A DNA stretch of 64,000 bases from Euborellia annulipes (GCA_023213315.1 JAKCPI010009344.1:1-64000), one strand, 5' to 3'. Shown: positions 1 through 11,933, numbered from the stretch's first letter. Translations and numbers: made by a program. Notes: generated by a model not told the origin, from the sequence alone.

Positions 1-601
1 TTTCTTTTAATTGTGAGATCTTTTAGAGGTAATTTAACTCTATCAAAAAATTTATTTTAATATTAAATTTGTTAAAATAATAAATAATAGGTTGAAAAAA
101 TTTAGCAAAGCTGGAAGATATAATATTAAAAAAAAAATTATCAAACGAAAATAAAGTCCTAAAGGCCTTATTGATAAAAATAAGGTCAAAATCTATATTG
201 CAAGACAATCAAGGTAACAACTAATATTAAAAAAAGAATTATAACAGTCGATAAGCTGTAAAAAGCTCAAGAAATATAGGTCTTTGCTCAGGATGCACGA
301 GGTCATACTCCTCGGTCATACTAACCAGATGTTAAACCTAGAGGGGGACCAAATATTTTAATATAAACATTAATAATAATAAAAATAACTGCAAAGTATT
401 TTTATTAATTTATCTAACAAAACTTTCTAAACATTTAAGTCCTAAAGGCTTTATTGAAAAAAATATAATATATGCATTGAGGTGGAATGGAATCTATAGA
501 ATTTGTGCAGAAGTTTTTCCATAAAGATTTTCTATCCAATTAAAGATTCTATTAATAATAATAAAAATAAATAGCTATAAATTATAAAATAAAAAATTAA
601 A
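1..601. other. AT-rich non-coding stretch
   Basis: I see no ORF of note, no element end and no RNA gene here. A small GC-richer patch near 280-350 has no recognisable structure. Confidence 0.6.
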
Positions 602-883
602 GCCCTGGGGTTTGGTGTAGAAGTTAGCGTGCTAACCTCGTATACCAACAGTCGCGGGGTTCGGACCCCAGGCAGCCCGATGATTTTTTTTTAGTTCCAT
701 TTGGATACCAAATGGCTTAAATAAGAAATGCCTGGTTACCCCAATATATGTATATTAATCAAAGATAAAGGATATCGTAAATGTCTTATATGGCCTGAGT
801 TGCCGAAAAAGAGAGTGTGAATGTGTGTGTGTGATTGAGAAAAAAAAGTGTGAATGTTTTTTCTTTTAATAAAAAAAAAAAAA
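602..883 (+). mobile_element. SINE-A copy 1 (tRNA-headed SINE)
   Basis: Full-length member of the main SINE family. The head carries an RNA polymerase III type A box (TTGGTGTAGAAGTTAGCG) and B box (GGTTCGGACCC). The body has the arm pair CCATTTGG / CCAAATGG followed by GCCTGG. The 3' half has GGCCTGAGTTGCCGAAAA and a GTGTGTGTG-rich stretch, ending in an A run at 871-883. The 5' side of the body hairpin is partly replaced by T's. Such elements make no protein and are mobilised by a partner LINE. No clear target duplication can be called because the flanks are A/T runs. Confidence 0.85.
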
Positions 884-946
884 TAAAATAAATTATTTAA
901 ACCACTTTTATGAAAAAAATAAATAAGTTAATGCAATGGAAGTATC

Positions 947-1003
947 ACCTCCCCCGTGGCTAGAGTTTAAAAATGTTGTCAAATGTCAATATTGATAATC
1001 TAA
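947..1003 (+). repeat. Short dispersed repeat, copy 1
   Basis: The stretch containing TGTCAAATGTCAATATTGAT followed by AATCT recurs in reverse orientation at 11110-11168, with CCTCCCCC / GGAGGAGG ends. No element class can be assigned. Confidence 0.6.
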
Positions 1004-1005
1004 AA

Positions 1006-1101
1006 GCCAAGTGGAGGGGGTTCGGATCCCAGACAGCCAGATGAATTTATTTAAATCATTTGGATAACAAATAGTATAAATAAATATGCCTGGAACCCCA
1101 G
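1006..1101 (+). mobile_element. SINE-A copy 2, fragment
   Basis: It starts at the B-box region (GGTTCGGATCCCAG) and runs through a decayed body hairpin to GCCTGGAACCCC. The A-box half of the head is missing, being replaced by the short dispersed repeat just upstream. Confidence 0.75.
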
Positions 1102-1358
1102 TAATTAATATTATGTATCGTTTATATTCTAAATGGCTTAAGATTCCAAAAAATACTTTTTATTTCGCCCGTTTAGCCACACGCCATTGGGCCAAAACGT
1201 CTAAAAAATAAATACATATTTTTCAAATTAACATAAACCATACAACAAAAAAGACTTAAAAAGAATAATAAGTATTGTATTGAAAATGGAGTAAAAAAAT
1301 AAATGTATATTTAATAAAATATAAATTTATAAAAAAATATAAATCAAAAAGTTGATTA

Positions 1359-1918
1359 TTATTATTATTATTATTATTATTTGAAATTCCTATCGGGATC
1401 CCGTTTATTTACCCGAGGTGCTTACGTGTACGGAGACACACCTCAAACCCAACCGGCCTCTGGCCGTAGCCATCTACCGGCACCCCGTGAAGTTACATCA
1501 TTTCCTGTCTCTAACTCCTCCTCCTGCTCTCGTCTCTAGCTAGTGAACTAATCCTTATTTCTGGTTCCAACCGGCTCCTTATATCCAACCTCTTCTATGC
1601 TATGGAGGATGTCCTAGTTTGAGGAGGGACTCCCTCAGCACCGGCGGTAGCCTGCTCCTTTCGAAGAATGCATCACTGAGAGGGAACCTTCTTTACGTCC
1701 CTTCCACAGGACGGATGTCACAGCAACTCCCTCTCCTCGTAGAGTTGCCTGAGGGCTATTGTGGAAAGATCCTATATTCCAATCCAGGGCTTGCTTGAGG
1801 ATTTGTTTACATTAAATAAATATTTTTTATTTATGAAAAAATCCCGTACGCCAAGGATTTGAACAGGGATCTTCTTTGCAGAAGCTGACACCCTAGCTCA
1901 CTACACCAGCGAGCCCTC
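1359..1918 (-). mobile_element. SINE-C, complete 560-bp copy with 14-bp target duplication
   Basis: Read on the minus strand. The head at 1918-1845 is tRNA-like, with an A box (TGGTGTAGTGAGCTAGGG), a CTTC-TGCAAA-GAAG anticodon-like arm and a B box (GTTCAAATCC). About 400 bp of unrelated GC-richer body follows. The element ends in GGGATCCCGATAGG...TTTCAA plus an (AAT)n tail at 1359-1381. It is flanked by a perfect duplication CAAAAAGTTGATTA (1345-1358 and 1919-1932), so both ends are exact. The 3' part recurs at 20392-20580 (-) and 48140-48286 (+). It is longer than a typical SINE. The (AAT)n tail resembles that of the LINE at 57.3 kb, but the sequences just before the tails differ. Confidence 0.85.
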
Positions 1919-1932
1919 CAAAAAGTTGATTA

Positions 1933-2996
1933 AAATTTAAAAACCAATATATTTAAATACGAGGGTGAATTTTTTCAATCCATTTTAATGATAATTTTAA
2001 TCCCCAATGAACATGAAATAACATTGCAACGAACATTATGTATAAACGTGTATGTATAGTCGAGCATATCAGTTGAATTTATTCTCGGTTGACCCATTTT
2101 TTTTTTTCAGAGCTGATTAACGAACTAACGCTGTTATGGTAATCAACGCCACGTGTGTTTGGTTTAGACAGATCAAATTTATTATAGCCAAGAGAAGAAT
2201 GGGACGAATCGCCGCTTAATTCAATAAATTTTAAATTATTATTATATTAAATTCAATTCTTTACTCGCTCCCCTCCCTCTCTCTTTTACTTTTGTTTATT
2301 TTAATTATAAGCACGTTTCAAGAATCAAACATGATTTTAATATAAGTATTTTGTAAACATCATTAAAATGCTTAGATTTCTAATTTTTATTTTTTAAATC
2401 AAATATGAATCATCTTTTATTTAATTAATTCATTTTCGTAATCATTAGAAAAAATGATTTTTCAAAAAAGTTGAATAAAAAATATTTTCGGTAGTTTAAT
2501 GAATTATATAAACAAAAGAAATATTTTTTTTTTTGCTTTTCATTGATTTTCAAATCTTTTGGTTAAAATTCTTTCTTACAAATTAATTTATCATATCATT
2601 CATTCATCTTTTAGAAAGACCAAATTGTGAATAGGCCATAATGATCAGTGGGAGGATGCTATTAATTAGAGGGGCAAATAAAATCCTTTTCGAACGACCA
2701 CAGGAATCTTGGGAAGGAGAAGAAGGATGTCGTCTGGAAATTCCAGGAATCCCAGGTTAAACACCAAATATTCTAACCAACTGCCAAATTGAACACGGAA
2801 CTTAGAAGAAATAACAATTTGATTTGATTTTAAAGAAAATAAAAACCAGTTAAATTGTGCAGGTGTTTCACTTTACTAGAAATGAATTAGATATAAATGC
2901 AATTTCGGTTTTTTGATAATAAATAAGTAGAGCCAACAATTCAAAGATTAAAATAATGAAAATTAATAATGGATTACCTGATAATTAACTCCTAGC
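1933..2996. other. AT-rich stretch without genes
   Basis: Only T runs (2093-2106, 2523-2534) and no coding signal. I recognise no repeat end. Confidence 0.55.
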
Positions 2997-3110
2997 TGAA
3001 CTCTTGGCCTATGGCTTAGAGATAGAGCATTGGATTCTGATACCAAAGGTCAAGGGCTCGCATCCCGGCCCATGAGACAAAAAATTATTGCAATTCAGGA
3101 CTCAAGAAAT
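2997..3110 (+). mobile_element. tRNA-like SINE head
   Basis: An A-box-like TGGCTTAGAGATAGAG and a B-box-like GGGCTCGCATCC are spaced as in a tRNA, followed by CCCGGCCCATGAGAC and an A run. The layout matches the SINE-B head at 9219 (GGGGTAGAGC...GGGTTTGCATTCC), but the downstream body differs. I take it as a divergent SINE-B or a related family. Confidence 0.55.
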
Positions 3111-4540
3111 AATCACTGAATTAGGCATTGAGGTGATGCCACATCCACCTTATTCACCGGGTTTAGCGACTTCTACCTATTTCTTGGAGTGAAAAAAAGA
3201 GCTTCAGGGTCGTTATTTTCAGAGTGATCGAGAGGTAAACAACAGAATTTCGGGTGTACTTAACAGACTATTATAAATGGGATTTAGTGAGTGTTTAGAA
3301 CAGTGGCATGAACGCTGGAATCGTTGTATTTAGTCCGAGGGAGATTACTTTGAAGGTCTGTAATGGAATTTGAATAAAAGTAAGCAGAATTTTCTAGTAA
3401 AAAAAATAATTCCTGTTATTTTTTGACACCCCCTAGTAGATATTTTATTTAATTGCTCCAGGAATTCAAAACATTTTCATATGTTTAACAATTGAAGATT
3501 TAACACCTGCGCCTGGAGCAATTAATCAAAAATTCAAAGTAGTAGACTACCTTTCGGTAACCAAACTTAAAAAGACCTATAAATGACAGGTAAATCCTCT
3601 TCTTAAAAAAAACTCCGTGTATTCATACAGTCCTACACACACTTTGAGGAGTATGAATCGAACTTGCTCTACCAAGCATTAAAAAGTTTCACTTCAAAAA
3701 AAAAAAGAAATAACATGACTAAAATTTGTAGTATCCTATTTATTTTGGTAGATATCTGGATTGTGATTTCTCTCATTTACAAGTTCTTATTAAAAAAAAA
3801 TATGTTCTTGTATTAGAAAGTGAGTTACGGTACTAATAAAGAAAAATCAAGTTCAAATAAATTACTAATTGGCATTTGACATAAAACAAAAGCAACAGAC
3901 TCTTTTGTAGTTCCGGTGATTAAAATGTATTATTAATAAATAAACGAAACGAACCAAAAGAAAGTTGATTGATATTCTGAATGCATTTATTTTAACGGCT
4001 ACTCACTCATAAACGTTGATGCATGAGGATTATAAAATATGTCGGAAGGGCTAATATTAACATATTAATATGCTCTCCGATCCGATCCATGGACCAAACG
4101 GATTACGTGCTGGCTTGGTTTACATTCACACAACACCATTTCCATATTGTAATAAAGAAATAATTAAAGAATGTTAAATTAACGAGGATCGCTAATTAAA
4201 GTAAATGAATACAAGGATACTTTCTCTTGCTTCGTAATAGAATGACATGACAATACATTTGGTGAGGATTCAATATCTACGTTTGGAAGAGAAAGAAATC
4301 CCATAAGATTCGAATTTAAAATTAAAATGTGATATTTTGATGGTGATTGAATTTATAATAGCATTTTAGAAACATCGAAGTTATAAGATTCAGGCCAAGA
4401 CGCAATGCTACAATATACATTTTCTTAAACAAAACCTGACAATCAATAAATGCCAATTGGCACGAAAAATAAATTATTGCTTAAATTTGTTAACGAAAAT
4501 TATTGCAATATGCAATTATAAAATTAATTTGTAGACAATT
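3111..4540. other. AT-rich stretch without genes
   Basis: There is a weak short inverted repeat around 3100-3195 (ACTCAAGAAATA / TATTTCTTGGAGT). Otherwise nothing is recognisable. Confidence 0.5.
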
Positions 4541-4680
4541 TTTTTAAAATCCCTTATAATAAAGGGTTTATGTGTGCAAAATTTCAAAACAATTGGATGA
4601 ATAGTTTTTGAGTTTTCGTTGACGAAAAAAAATTACCACAGACATACACACACCGACACACAGACATCATTCCAAAAACT
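4541..4680. repeat. Possible 3' end of a decayed transposon
   Basis: The segment reads GTGCAAAATTTCAAAACAAT, then an AGTTTTTGAGTTTTCG segment, then a CA-rich ACAGACATACACACAC run. This style of terminal sequence is common at TE 3' ends in invertebrates. No boundary can be fixed. Confidence 0.3.
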
Positions 4681-5133
4681 TTCAGCATGAAGGAATTGAG
4701 CTATGAGGTGAAAATTATATATTTAAGGTACCCCCCCCTGGAGCGTGAAAATAAGCTTTTAATCAAATCCGCCAACTTTACTGATGTACTTTTTGAGTTT
4801 TTTCGATTTTTTCAAAATTCGTTCTAACAAGTTTAATTAAAATTCAAAAATAATTATTTTTTAGATGCTCTTTAAAATGTATATTTTCATTTTACATTGT
4901 TTGAAGCACACTTTACTCTTGTACTTCAAAGGAAAGATAAGAGAAATGGTTTCCATGATAACAAAATATAAATATTTTGCCATGTTTATACATTGAATAT
5001 CTTGAATTCTAATATATCCGCAGAAACTATATATCTCGACACAAAAAATCTGGTGTGACAAGCACAGAGCACAACTTTCTCTTACCTTTGATAAGAGAAA
5101 GTTGTGTGCTCTGCGACCAGTCATACCAGATTT
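4681..5133 (+). repeat. CRU repeat, copy 1 (right two thirds with cruciform end)
   Basis: Shares the CRU landmarks in order: AGCTATGAGG...ATATTTAAGG, a C tract, GCTTTTAATCAAAT, TTTACTGATGTACTTTT, CAATTATTTTTTAGAT-like, CACTTTACTCTTGTACTTC, ATGGTTTCCATGATAACAAA and TCTCGACACAAAAAATCTGG. The end (5047-5133) is a near-perfect hairpin: AATCTGGTGTGAC and GAGCACAACTTTC pair with GAAAGTTGTGTGCTC and a GTCATACCAGATT arm. The left end of the family (TACTTTCTCTTACC) is missing. Confidence 0.8.
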
Positions 5134-6143
5134 TTTTTCAACCTTTCAATAAAGATGCCACGGAACTCCAATGCACATATAAAATTTATTTTTTAAAATG
5201 GAGATACTACTACGTAAAATTCCCGATGATTCATAGGGAAAAAAAGTTTAAAAGAAACAAGTCCTCTCCCTGGAGAGAGAGAGAGAAAGAGAGTCCCTTT
5301 TTCCATATCCATTTGTTCAAATAAGGCGAGAGTGTTCTTTTTTTTTTCTTTTTTTCTTTTGAAAATTTCCCGCGGAGGTTGGAGAGTTGGTTGGAATGGG
5401 TCTGCATTCTCCAGGGTCATTACACTCTCTCTCTCTCTCTCTCTCTTCTCTAGACGGGAGGCTCCGGGTCTCCACAGCTTTAATCAATTCAAAACGAATC
5501 GAATTTCCCCCCCCGCGGTTTATCTGCCTGCCATGTCCGACGTGACCTGCAGCCCATTATCCCTATTTCCTCCCTAGGTTTTGCGAATCAGGTGCCTGTG
5601 TGCCTGTCACCAACGAAATCTCTCTACTACTAAGATTTATTCTGTGATTAGTATTGCAACAATTACAAGCTCCACTACCTCTACTCTGAGATATAAATAT
5701 ACAAGGGGACCATAAATTGCTTATCTATGTTGCAGATAATTATAATTTGATTAAAAAATCTGATTTTTACTTTATCCCTTTTCTCTTACCTATATATATA
5801 AAGGATTGAAATTATGATAGGGAAGAGAAATTCAAAAATAATAAATTTTTAAGATCAAATGTCTGTCTTGTTCTCCACAAGTAGGAAATGGCCTTGGAAA
5901 AATAACGAAATGAACTTGAATGGTTTAATTAAATTAAAATAATTTCTTTCCTCTTGCACAAATCTTATCCAAATTTTATATTTTAGTTAGGCCTACTACT
6001 TGATGATTCAATATTATTTTGCTTTAAAATAGTTAATCAGGAGTTATAGTTAATTATTCAAGTAAAAAAAATTTGTCAATTAATGGTTTTGGTATTAACA
6101 AGGACTGATTATAAATAAATGCTTAATTTATAAATATTAATAT
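5134..6143. other. Microsatellite-rich, locally GC-richer stretch
   Basis: Contains (GA)n at 5273-5290 and (CT)n at about 5427-5450. A GC-richer patch runs from 5455 to 5600. The short ORFs crossing it are low-complexity and show no domain. Confidence 0.5.
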
Positions 6144-6476
6144 TAGGGTCCGACCGAAACAAGATTTTCAGCCGTAACCGAAACCGAATTTCGGCTTCAA
6201 TCTTAGTTTCGACCGAAACCGAAACTTGTTTTGAACTTTTTCTTAAAATTTTCTTTACAAAATTCATATCATTTTATTTTTTTAATAAATTTTCGTGATG
6301 AGTCACAATCACTCCATTTTTCCCTCTTGCGAAAATCATTTGACCCTTTTTTTTTAAGTGCAAATCTCATTCTACTTTTTCTTTTTTTTAAGTATACGAG
6401 TCTCATACCATCTTTTCAAACTCAGGTTTTGGCAGGCCGAAACTGTAACCGAAACCGAAACTTCGGTCTGTTTCTA
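6144..6476. mobile_element. hAT-type non-autonomous element, copy 1
   Basis: Ends are TAGGGTCCGACCGAAAC and, reversed, TAGAAACAGACCGAAG. Both ends carry repeated CCGAAACCGAAA / TTTCGG words and the interior is T-rich. It is flanked by a perfect 8-bp duplication ATTAATAT (6136-6143 and 6477-6484), the duplication length made by hAT transposases. It has no coding capacity. A second copy is at 56794-57107. Confidence 0.85.
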
Positions 6477-6741
6477 ATTAATATTGAATGGTTTAACTTT
6501 TTAATTACATACTTCAGTTACGGTCGATTAGTGTCAAAAACTAATCAAACTTTTGTCTAATATATGTTTATAAAGTTCCCTTGAGTCAGGTTCTTTAAAC
6601 CCAGAGATTTATGCTAAAAAAAAACCTTGTTCGTGGTAATAAGTAAAAAATTTGGAAATTCAAAATTCAACATCATCTGTAATTTTAGTAATAAAATACA
6701 TTTTTGACTTTAATCGTTGTTTATTTTAGTGAATACACCAC

Positions 6742-6777
6742 CTGATGAGGGCTGTACAAAATAGTAGCCGAAACGTT
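6742..6777 (+). ncRNA. Hammerhead-like core motif (weak)
   Basis: CTGATGA, then a GGCT...AGCC stem, then GAAACGTT. The bases outside the core do not pair, so helix I is absent. It is read as a decayed member of the motif class described at 19013-19061. Confidence 0.3.
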
Positions 6778-8621
6778 AATTTTACGCGACCAGGGGGTTA
6801 CAAATCCAGAGATTTTGCATTGGAAAGCAGGTTCTAAAATTCTCCCCACCTACACTTCAGAAAGTCCTTTCGACTCTTCGCCCTTCCCATGCCCCCAAAA
6901 ATTATTTTTTTTAAATATTTTTTCTCTATTTTAATAAAATTTAAAATGACAAACAACTCTGAAAGCGGGCCGCGCGGCTAGTTTTACATAAAGGATTTGA
7001 AGTTTTGGTACATTTAGAAAGATATTTAAAAAAGTCTATACGATTTTTTTATTCTCTTGAAAGGGACATTATGGATGGATGACATTTTCCAGATTCTTTA
7101 TTATCCAAAATGATATGGAATGCCAATTAAGCAGACACAAGAGAGAAAGAGAGAAAGGTCGTTAAATTTTATCCGGAGAGAGAGAGAGAGCTTATAATGA
7201 TTCTCCCCTCGGTTTTGGTTTTGCAGCTTCCGAGAGTCAAATTGAGTATCTAATTTATTCACAGGCCAAATGACAGAACGTGATGTACTAAAATCGACCA
7301 CAATTTCAATCTGTTACATCAAATTAATTAATGAAAAATACAAATTTATAATAATGATAGTTTTTTTTTTTTAATTTTCTCCATAGCATTTAAAACCAGA
7401 AGGTAAGGTTAGATTCCCAATCAATCTCAAACAATTGAGAAAACTTTACGCAATATACGTAAAGTTTAATTAATTCACAAAAAAATAATACCAATATTTA
7501 AAATTGAAAATATAATTACCAAAAAAAAAAAAAAATCAATCAAATATTGAATATTAATAAATAAAATAAAAGAGAGGAATTTCGAATGCATGCAAATAAT
7601 CTGCTATTTCTATGCTAATTGGACATCTTGATGGCTGTTTTTTTTTTTTTTTTTTTTTTTTAATACAATTATTTTTTCCTTTATTTATAATCGAAAGTTG
7701 TTTGACATTTGAATGAAGCAAAATGAAAAATTTTTGATTAAAAAAATAATAGGCTCATATACAGTATATAATGCTTATGCATTAATAAATAAATTCGTAA
7801 ATATATATTTAAATTTGGATTAATTAGAATAATGAAAATGTTACTTATAACTGTGGGTGTGATTCAAATTGTAATGGAATAATGGAGATACCAGCTGAAT
7901 TGGGGTGCACCAGGTTAGCCTCTAATTCTCAGAATAAGAAGTATCGGACTATCTCAGTTATTGGGAATAATACACTCATTATAATATGTGATGGAACTAG
8001 AATTGGTCAATAATAAAACTTTTTAAATATTTTTCTGTGTTTAAGGATTATAAATTCATATATCTCTGATCCTTGAACATAGGAAAAATAAAATTCTATT
8101 ATTGTATATTTCAATATTTACAATAATTTAGACAGGAACGTGGATTATTATGGTAGTTTAATAAATTCCGCTTTGGCTGATATCTCCATTTTTCCATTAA
8201 AAATTACTAATAAATATTTTTTGACTGAACAGACTTGAAGAAGATCTCAATATATAATCGAAATGTCGTTTAGTTTCGAAAAGATATAATTTGCTTGAAA
8301 AGCTCTGTTTTCTTTCTTTCCTATGGTTATGGCAACCATAGTCTCTAAATTTCAAGATTCCGTTTATTTTTAATATAATGTATTTATAAAGTATTTTGCT
8401 ATAGAGCAAGAGAACAATAGAAGGGGTAAGTGGATAGCACGTGATAGTTTCAAAAAGGCAGACCTTGAATTCAACGTCACGAAAAGACCAAAAGTAATTA
8501 TTTACAATTTAAAATCATATTTTTAGAATATTGTAAAAAAAAAAAATCGAATTTTTGAAGATCCACAAACAACAAACTTTTAATAAAATTTAGAGCAAAT
8601 GTATCGGTAATCAAATAAATA
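6778..8621. other. AT-rich stretch without genes
   Basis: Holds (AG)n near 7179-7191 and T/A runs at 7499-7534 and 7639-7661. No supported ORF or repeat end is present. Confidence 0.55.
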
Positions 8622-8680
8622 AAGAAGCTGTCTAAATGGCCTCCGATACCGAAAAAGATCTTAAATAAATTTAAAAAAAA
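8622..8680 (+). mobile_element. SINE-B tail fragment
   Basis: AAATGGCCTCCGATACCGAA followed by AAAGATCTTAAATAAATTT and A's is the 3' end shared by the SINE-B copies at 9378, 23755, 28424 and 56645. Confidence 0.6.
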
Positions 8681-9214
8681 TATATCATCCTAATCAATTT
8701 AAGAAATTATTTTTTATACTATCGATATATTAAAGTTAATAGTAAAAAAATATTATTTTTTAGTCTTCCGCTATTAAAAAAAAGATTTCTGTAATTTAAA
8801 GTTCTTAAATAAAGGCGATTACAGATTTTTAAAAGCGGTTATAGACTTCTTAATCATCGTTCTGAATATTTTTGAACCTTTATTAATTTTAAATAATAAA
8901 ATAAAATAAAATCAAGGCAATAAAAAAAGCAGCAGCGTGAGAAACTCTGAGATTGGATGTTGACTAAATAGAGGGCCGGATGCTCAATGAGATACAGAGA
9001 GAGAGAGAGAGAGAAGAGAGGAGCAAGTGCACCGGCAATGAGAGTAACCACCCCCACCGGAAAGAAAGAACTCGTTCCAGCCAGGCCAAGAGGAGTTCGT
9101 CATCAACGAACAAAAGCAGGTGGTCCAGGCCAGCGTCTAACTACGTATTCATAAGTCAGCCAGCCTGGCTTGAAAGGTTATGCATTGTTTGGCATTTAAG
9201 GAACCTTTTTATTT
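8681..9214. other. AT-rich stretch with (GA)n and a GC-richer patch
   Basis: (GA)n lies at 8995-9014. The patch at 9015-9180 is GC-richer, with one open frame running from 8980. The frame's low-complexity serine/arginine content gives no recognisable domain, so I do not call a gene. Confidence 0.45.
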
Positions 9215-9218
9215 TCTC

Positions 9219-9378
9219 TTACCTAAGGGGTAGAGCTTTAGCTTATGGTGCCAAAGGTCGAGGGTTTGCATTCCGTCCCAGACGAAAAATTTATTTCAAA
9301 TGAATACGATAAAAATAGAGAAAAAAATTACTTCAGACGCCGAAAAAGATTTTAAACAAATTAATAAAAAAAAAAAAA
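9219..9378 (+). mobile_element. SINE-B, near-complete copy
   Basis: The tRNA-like head has GGGGTAGAGCTTTAGC as A box and GGGTTTGCATTCC as B box, followed by GTCCCAGACGAAAAATTTAT. The body leads to CAGACGCCGAAAAAGATTTT and AAAC, then an A tail at 9364-9380. The reverse copy at 52955-53065 shares head-proximal, body and tail words in the same order, which supports a real family. Confidence 0.7.
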
Positions 9379-9404
9379 AACTGCACATTAAAATATGAAA
9401 TTAA

Positions 9405-10009
9405 GGAGGTTCAGGAGCTACGTCTAAACGTACTTTAAAAAAAAAACTAGACTATTATAAGGAATTTTTCATTGCGGTTTTTTTAAATGAATTAAATTCA
9501 TAACAGATTATTGGGATATCGAGCTATAATTTTTTTAATGACTTATTAAAAAATTATCGTAATTAATTTTTTTGTTATCAAGCAAATACAAAAAAACAAT
9601 CAGTCCCAAAAATCTTTAATTTTTTTTTAAATTTAAAAATGAATTTATTGTTATTATTAATCACATATTAATTAAGAAATTTTTAAAATAAGCTTAAATG
9701 ATTTATTTAAAAACCAACTGTCAAATTAGTTCAGCATTCTTGCAATAGATAGCAGGCTAGTCTAACAGACGATATAGTATTAGCCTATATCTGGCCTATA
9801 TTTATATATTTTTATGTTTTTATAAAAGATACATAATATATAATAACATTTATAAAGTATTTAATGTTGAAAGAAAATGCCTTAAATATTATTAGCTACC
9901 ATTCTGACCATCTCTTGGCAAATTTTTGAATTTTTGGGCATACTTTTTATGACACACTACGCCATCTTATCGGAAAAAACATGCGTAACGAATTCGCTCC
10001 CGTTCCCCC
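9405..10009 (+). mobile_element. REP-J copy 1, TTAA-flanked element
   Basis: About 605 bp lying between TTAA at 9401-9404 and TTAA at 10010-10013. It aligns along its length, in reverse, with 31803-32754. Shared words include ACTAGACTATTATAA, TTTTTCATTGCGGTTTTTT, TATTAGCTACCATTCTGAC and ACGCCATCTTATC. The ends are an imperfect inverted repeat built on AGGGGGAGTAGG...ACGT. TTAA flanks with short inverted ends fit piggyBac- or Kolobok-type mobilisation. It has no ORF, so it is non-autonomous. Confidence 0.7.
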
Positions 10010-10059
10010 TTAATTTATCATTGAAATAAACATCTGTATTTAAATGAAAATTAATTTTC

Positions 10060-10092
10060 CTGAGGAAGGACACGACTAGAGTCCGAATCGTC
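10060..10092 (+). ncRNA. Hammerhead-like core motif, decayed
   Basis: CTGAGGA, one unpaired A, then a GGAC...GTCC stem, then GAATCGTC. The GAAA core is damaged. It resembles 26200-26232 closely and is probably a lone fragment of the same palindromic family. Confidence 0.3.
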
Positions 10093-11109
10093 AACAATAT
10101 GAGTTTTTACTTTATATGTGATTTAATGTCATCCCATTATATTTATAAAAAAAAAAATAGTCAACCAAAATCGATGTAAATAAACAGTTCTCAACCTCAA
10201 GATTGGTGACCCAGAGAAAGAAGGCTGTTGAAGTCATCAGTATACAGATTTTCTGATACAAATATTAATGTAATTTCTAATTGCCGAGCAGCCAATATAA
10301 TTTAATTAAATTGAAAAAAAAAGCATTTGTTTTAATTTTTTACATGGCTGCACCCGGTTTCATACTCAATTATTTTTTTTTTCGAATTAATAGATTTTAA
10401 CAATATCCCTACGCATCTTTGCACTGTTCATATTTTTTATATTTTTATAAAAGCCAAATGATAATGTGCTATTTGATTTTCCATAACGACAAACAAACAA
10501 TTCCCATATTCAATTTCAAACAATAAATTTGCTTATTTTGCGTGAATCTCTTTGAAATTTACAATGGATATAATAATAAATACGCCAGGCATTTGCAATA
10601 TCGGAGATTAAATTAAATGAGATAATAATATCCTCTCTCTACAGTATATACTGTATCTCTCTCCTCATTTATTTATAGTATAATTCGATGAGTTTGCGTT
10701 AATACTAAATTTATCCTTTTAAATAATAATTGAATTTGGTTAATTTATAATATACGTATTATAATCCGGCAATGAACTTCGCAACAAAAACTTTTTAATA
10801 TGTCTATCTTGATTTATTTATACATGAATGGAAGGTGAGTTGAATGATTAAGATAAAATGAAAAATATTTACATTACAATGATATTGGAATTTCTCTTTT
10901 GTGACGTCAATAAAAGTTTAATCCTTTTTAATGGATGAATCAAGAATCCTAGAAATCAAATTCTATGTTCCAAAAATGTAGTTATAAAAAAAAAAAATAC
11001 AATAATAAGCAAATCAACACACAAAACCAATTGAATTATTTATAAATAGAGACGGAGTATAAAAGCCTCCGGAGCCTAAATTAAAAAACTACCCTAGGCT
11101 ATTATAATA
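10093..11109. other. AT-rich stretch without genes
   Basis: Includes a short perfect palindrome ACAGTATATACTGT near 10640-10653 and nothing else recognisable. Confidence 0.5.
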
Positions 11110-11168
11110 GATTATCAATATTGACATTTGTCAACATCTCAAACTTCTAAGCCAAGAGGAGGAGCACC
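11110..11168 (-). repeat. Short dispersed repeat, copy 2
   Basis: Reverse-orientation copy of 947-1003, sharing ATCAATATTGACATTTGTCA and the GGAGGAGG end. Confidence 0.6.
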
Positions 11169-11933
11169 ATTTTTGTCATAATATTTTTTTAAGTCTTTTT
11201 GGAGGTCGCACAGAGTTTAAACGATAGCTTGTAACAATAGTCTGATCCTGGCACAAGAAGCAAGTTAATATAAATATTAATATTTTACATAAGTTCCCGT
11301 AAAACAAAATTCTTTGATATATTAATAAATATTTTTTGTATAAAAATAGAAGGTGAGAGACAAGGTAGCGATTGCTCCTCTACATCTAAGTTAAGAATAA
11401 AATGTATATTAATAGAAAGTTGAGTGTAATATAATAGTGAGAGAAGAAACGAAACTATTCCAATAAGAACTCGAGAATATACTTTCATAAATACTCCGTA
11501 CTGTAAACCCATAAGAGGGGATTTGATATTTTCCTTTGTGCGAAGATCAATTGCTGGCGAAATCCCCAGGAAAAAGGAAAGGAAGGAGTAGTGGGGATTT
11601 ATTTGAATAGGGGAGGTAAATTATTGCCTACGCCTTGGATAGATAAATACTATTTAGGATGCTAGTTTATAAATCATATAGGCTTACAAAAATACATATA
11701 ACTTATATTCTAAAAATAAAAATAAAAAATAAAAAGGGTATGAATATGAATAAAATATTATTTTAGCTTATTTATGAAATAAAAAAATATTCTAGAAAAG
11801 ATTATCTGAAATCTCTAATGTGGTTAAATTAGTTATCAAATCATTAAGTGTTTGATTAGTCGATAAGAAGGAGGAAACCAGAAAATAGTTAAAAGCTGGT
11901 GGGGTGAGTAAACGCACACACGACATCAGAATT
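11169..11933. other. AT-rich stretch without genes
   Basis: No supported gene, repeat end or RNA. Confidence 0.5.

Noticed and set aside
8980..9303. 107-codon ORF starting in a (GA)n run
   Set aside because: It is low-complexity at the start, ends inside a SINE-B copy and has no domain.
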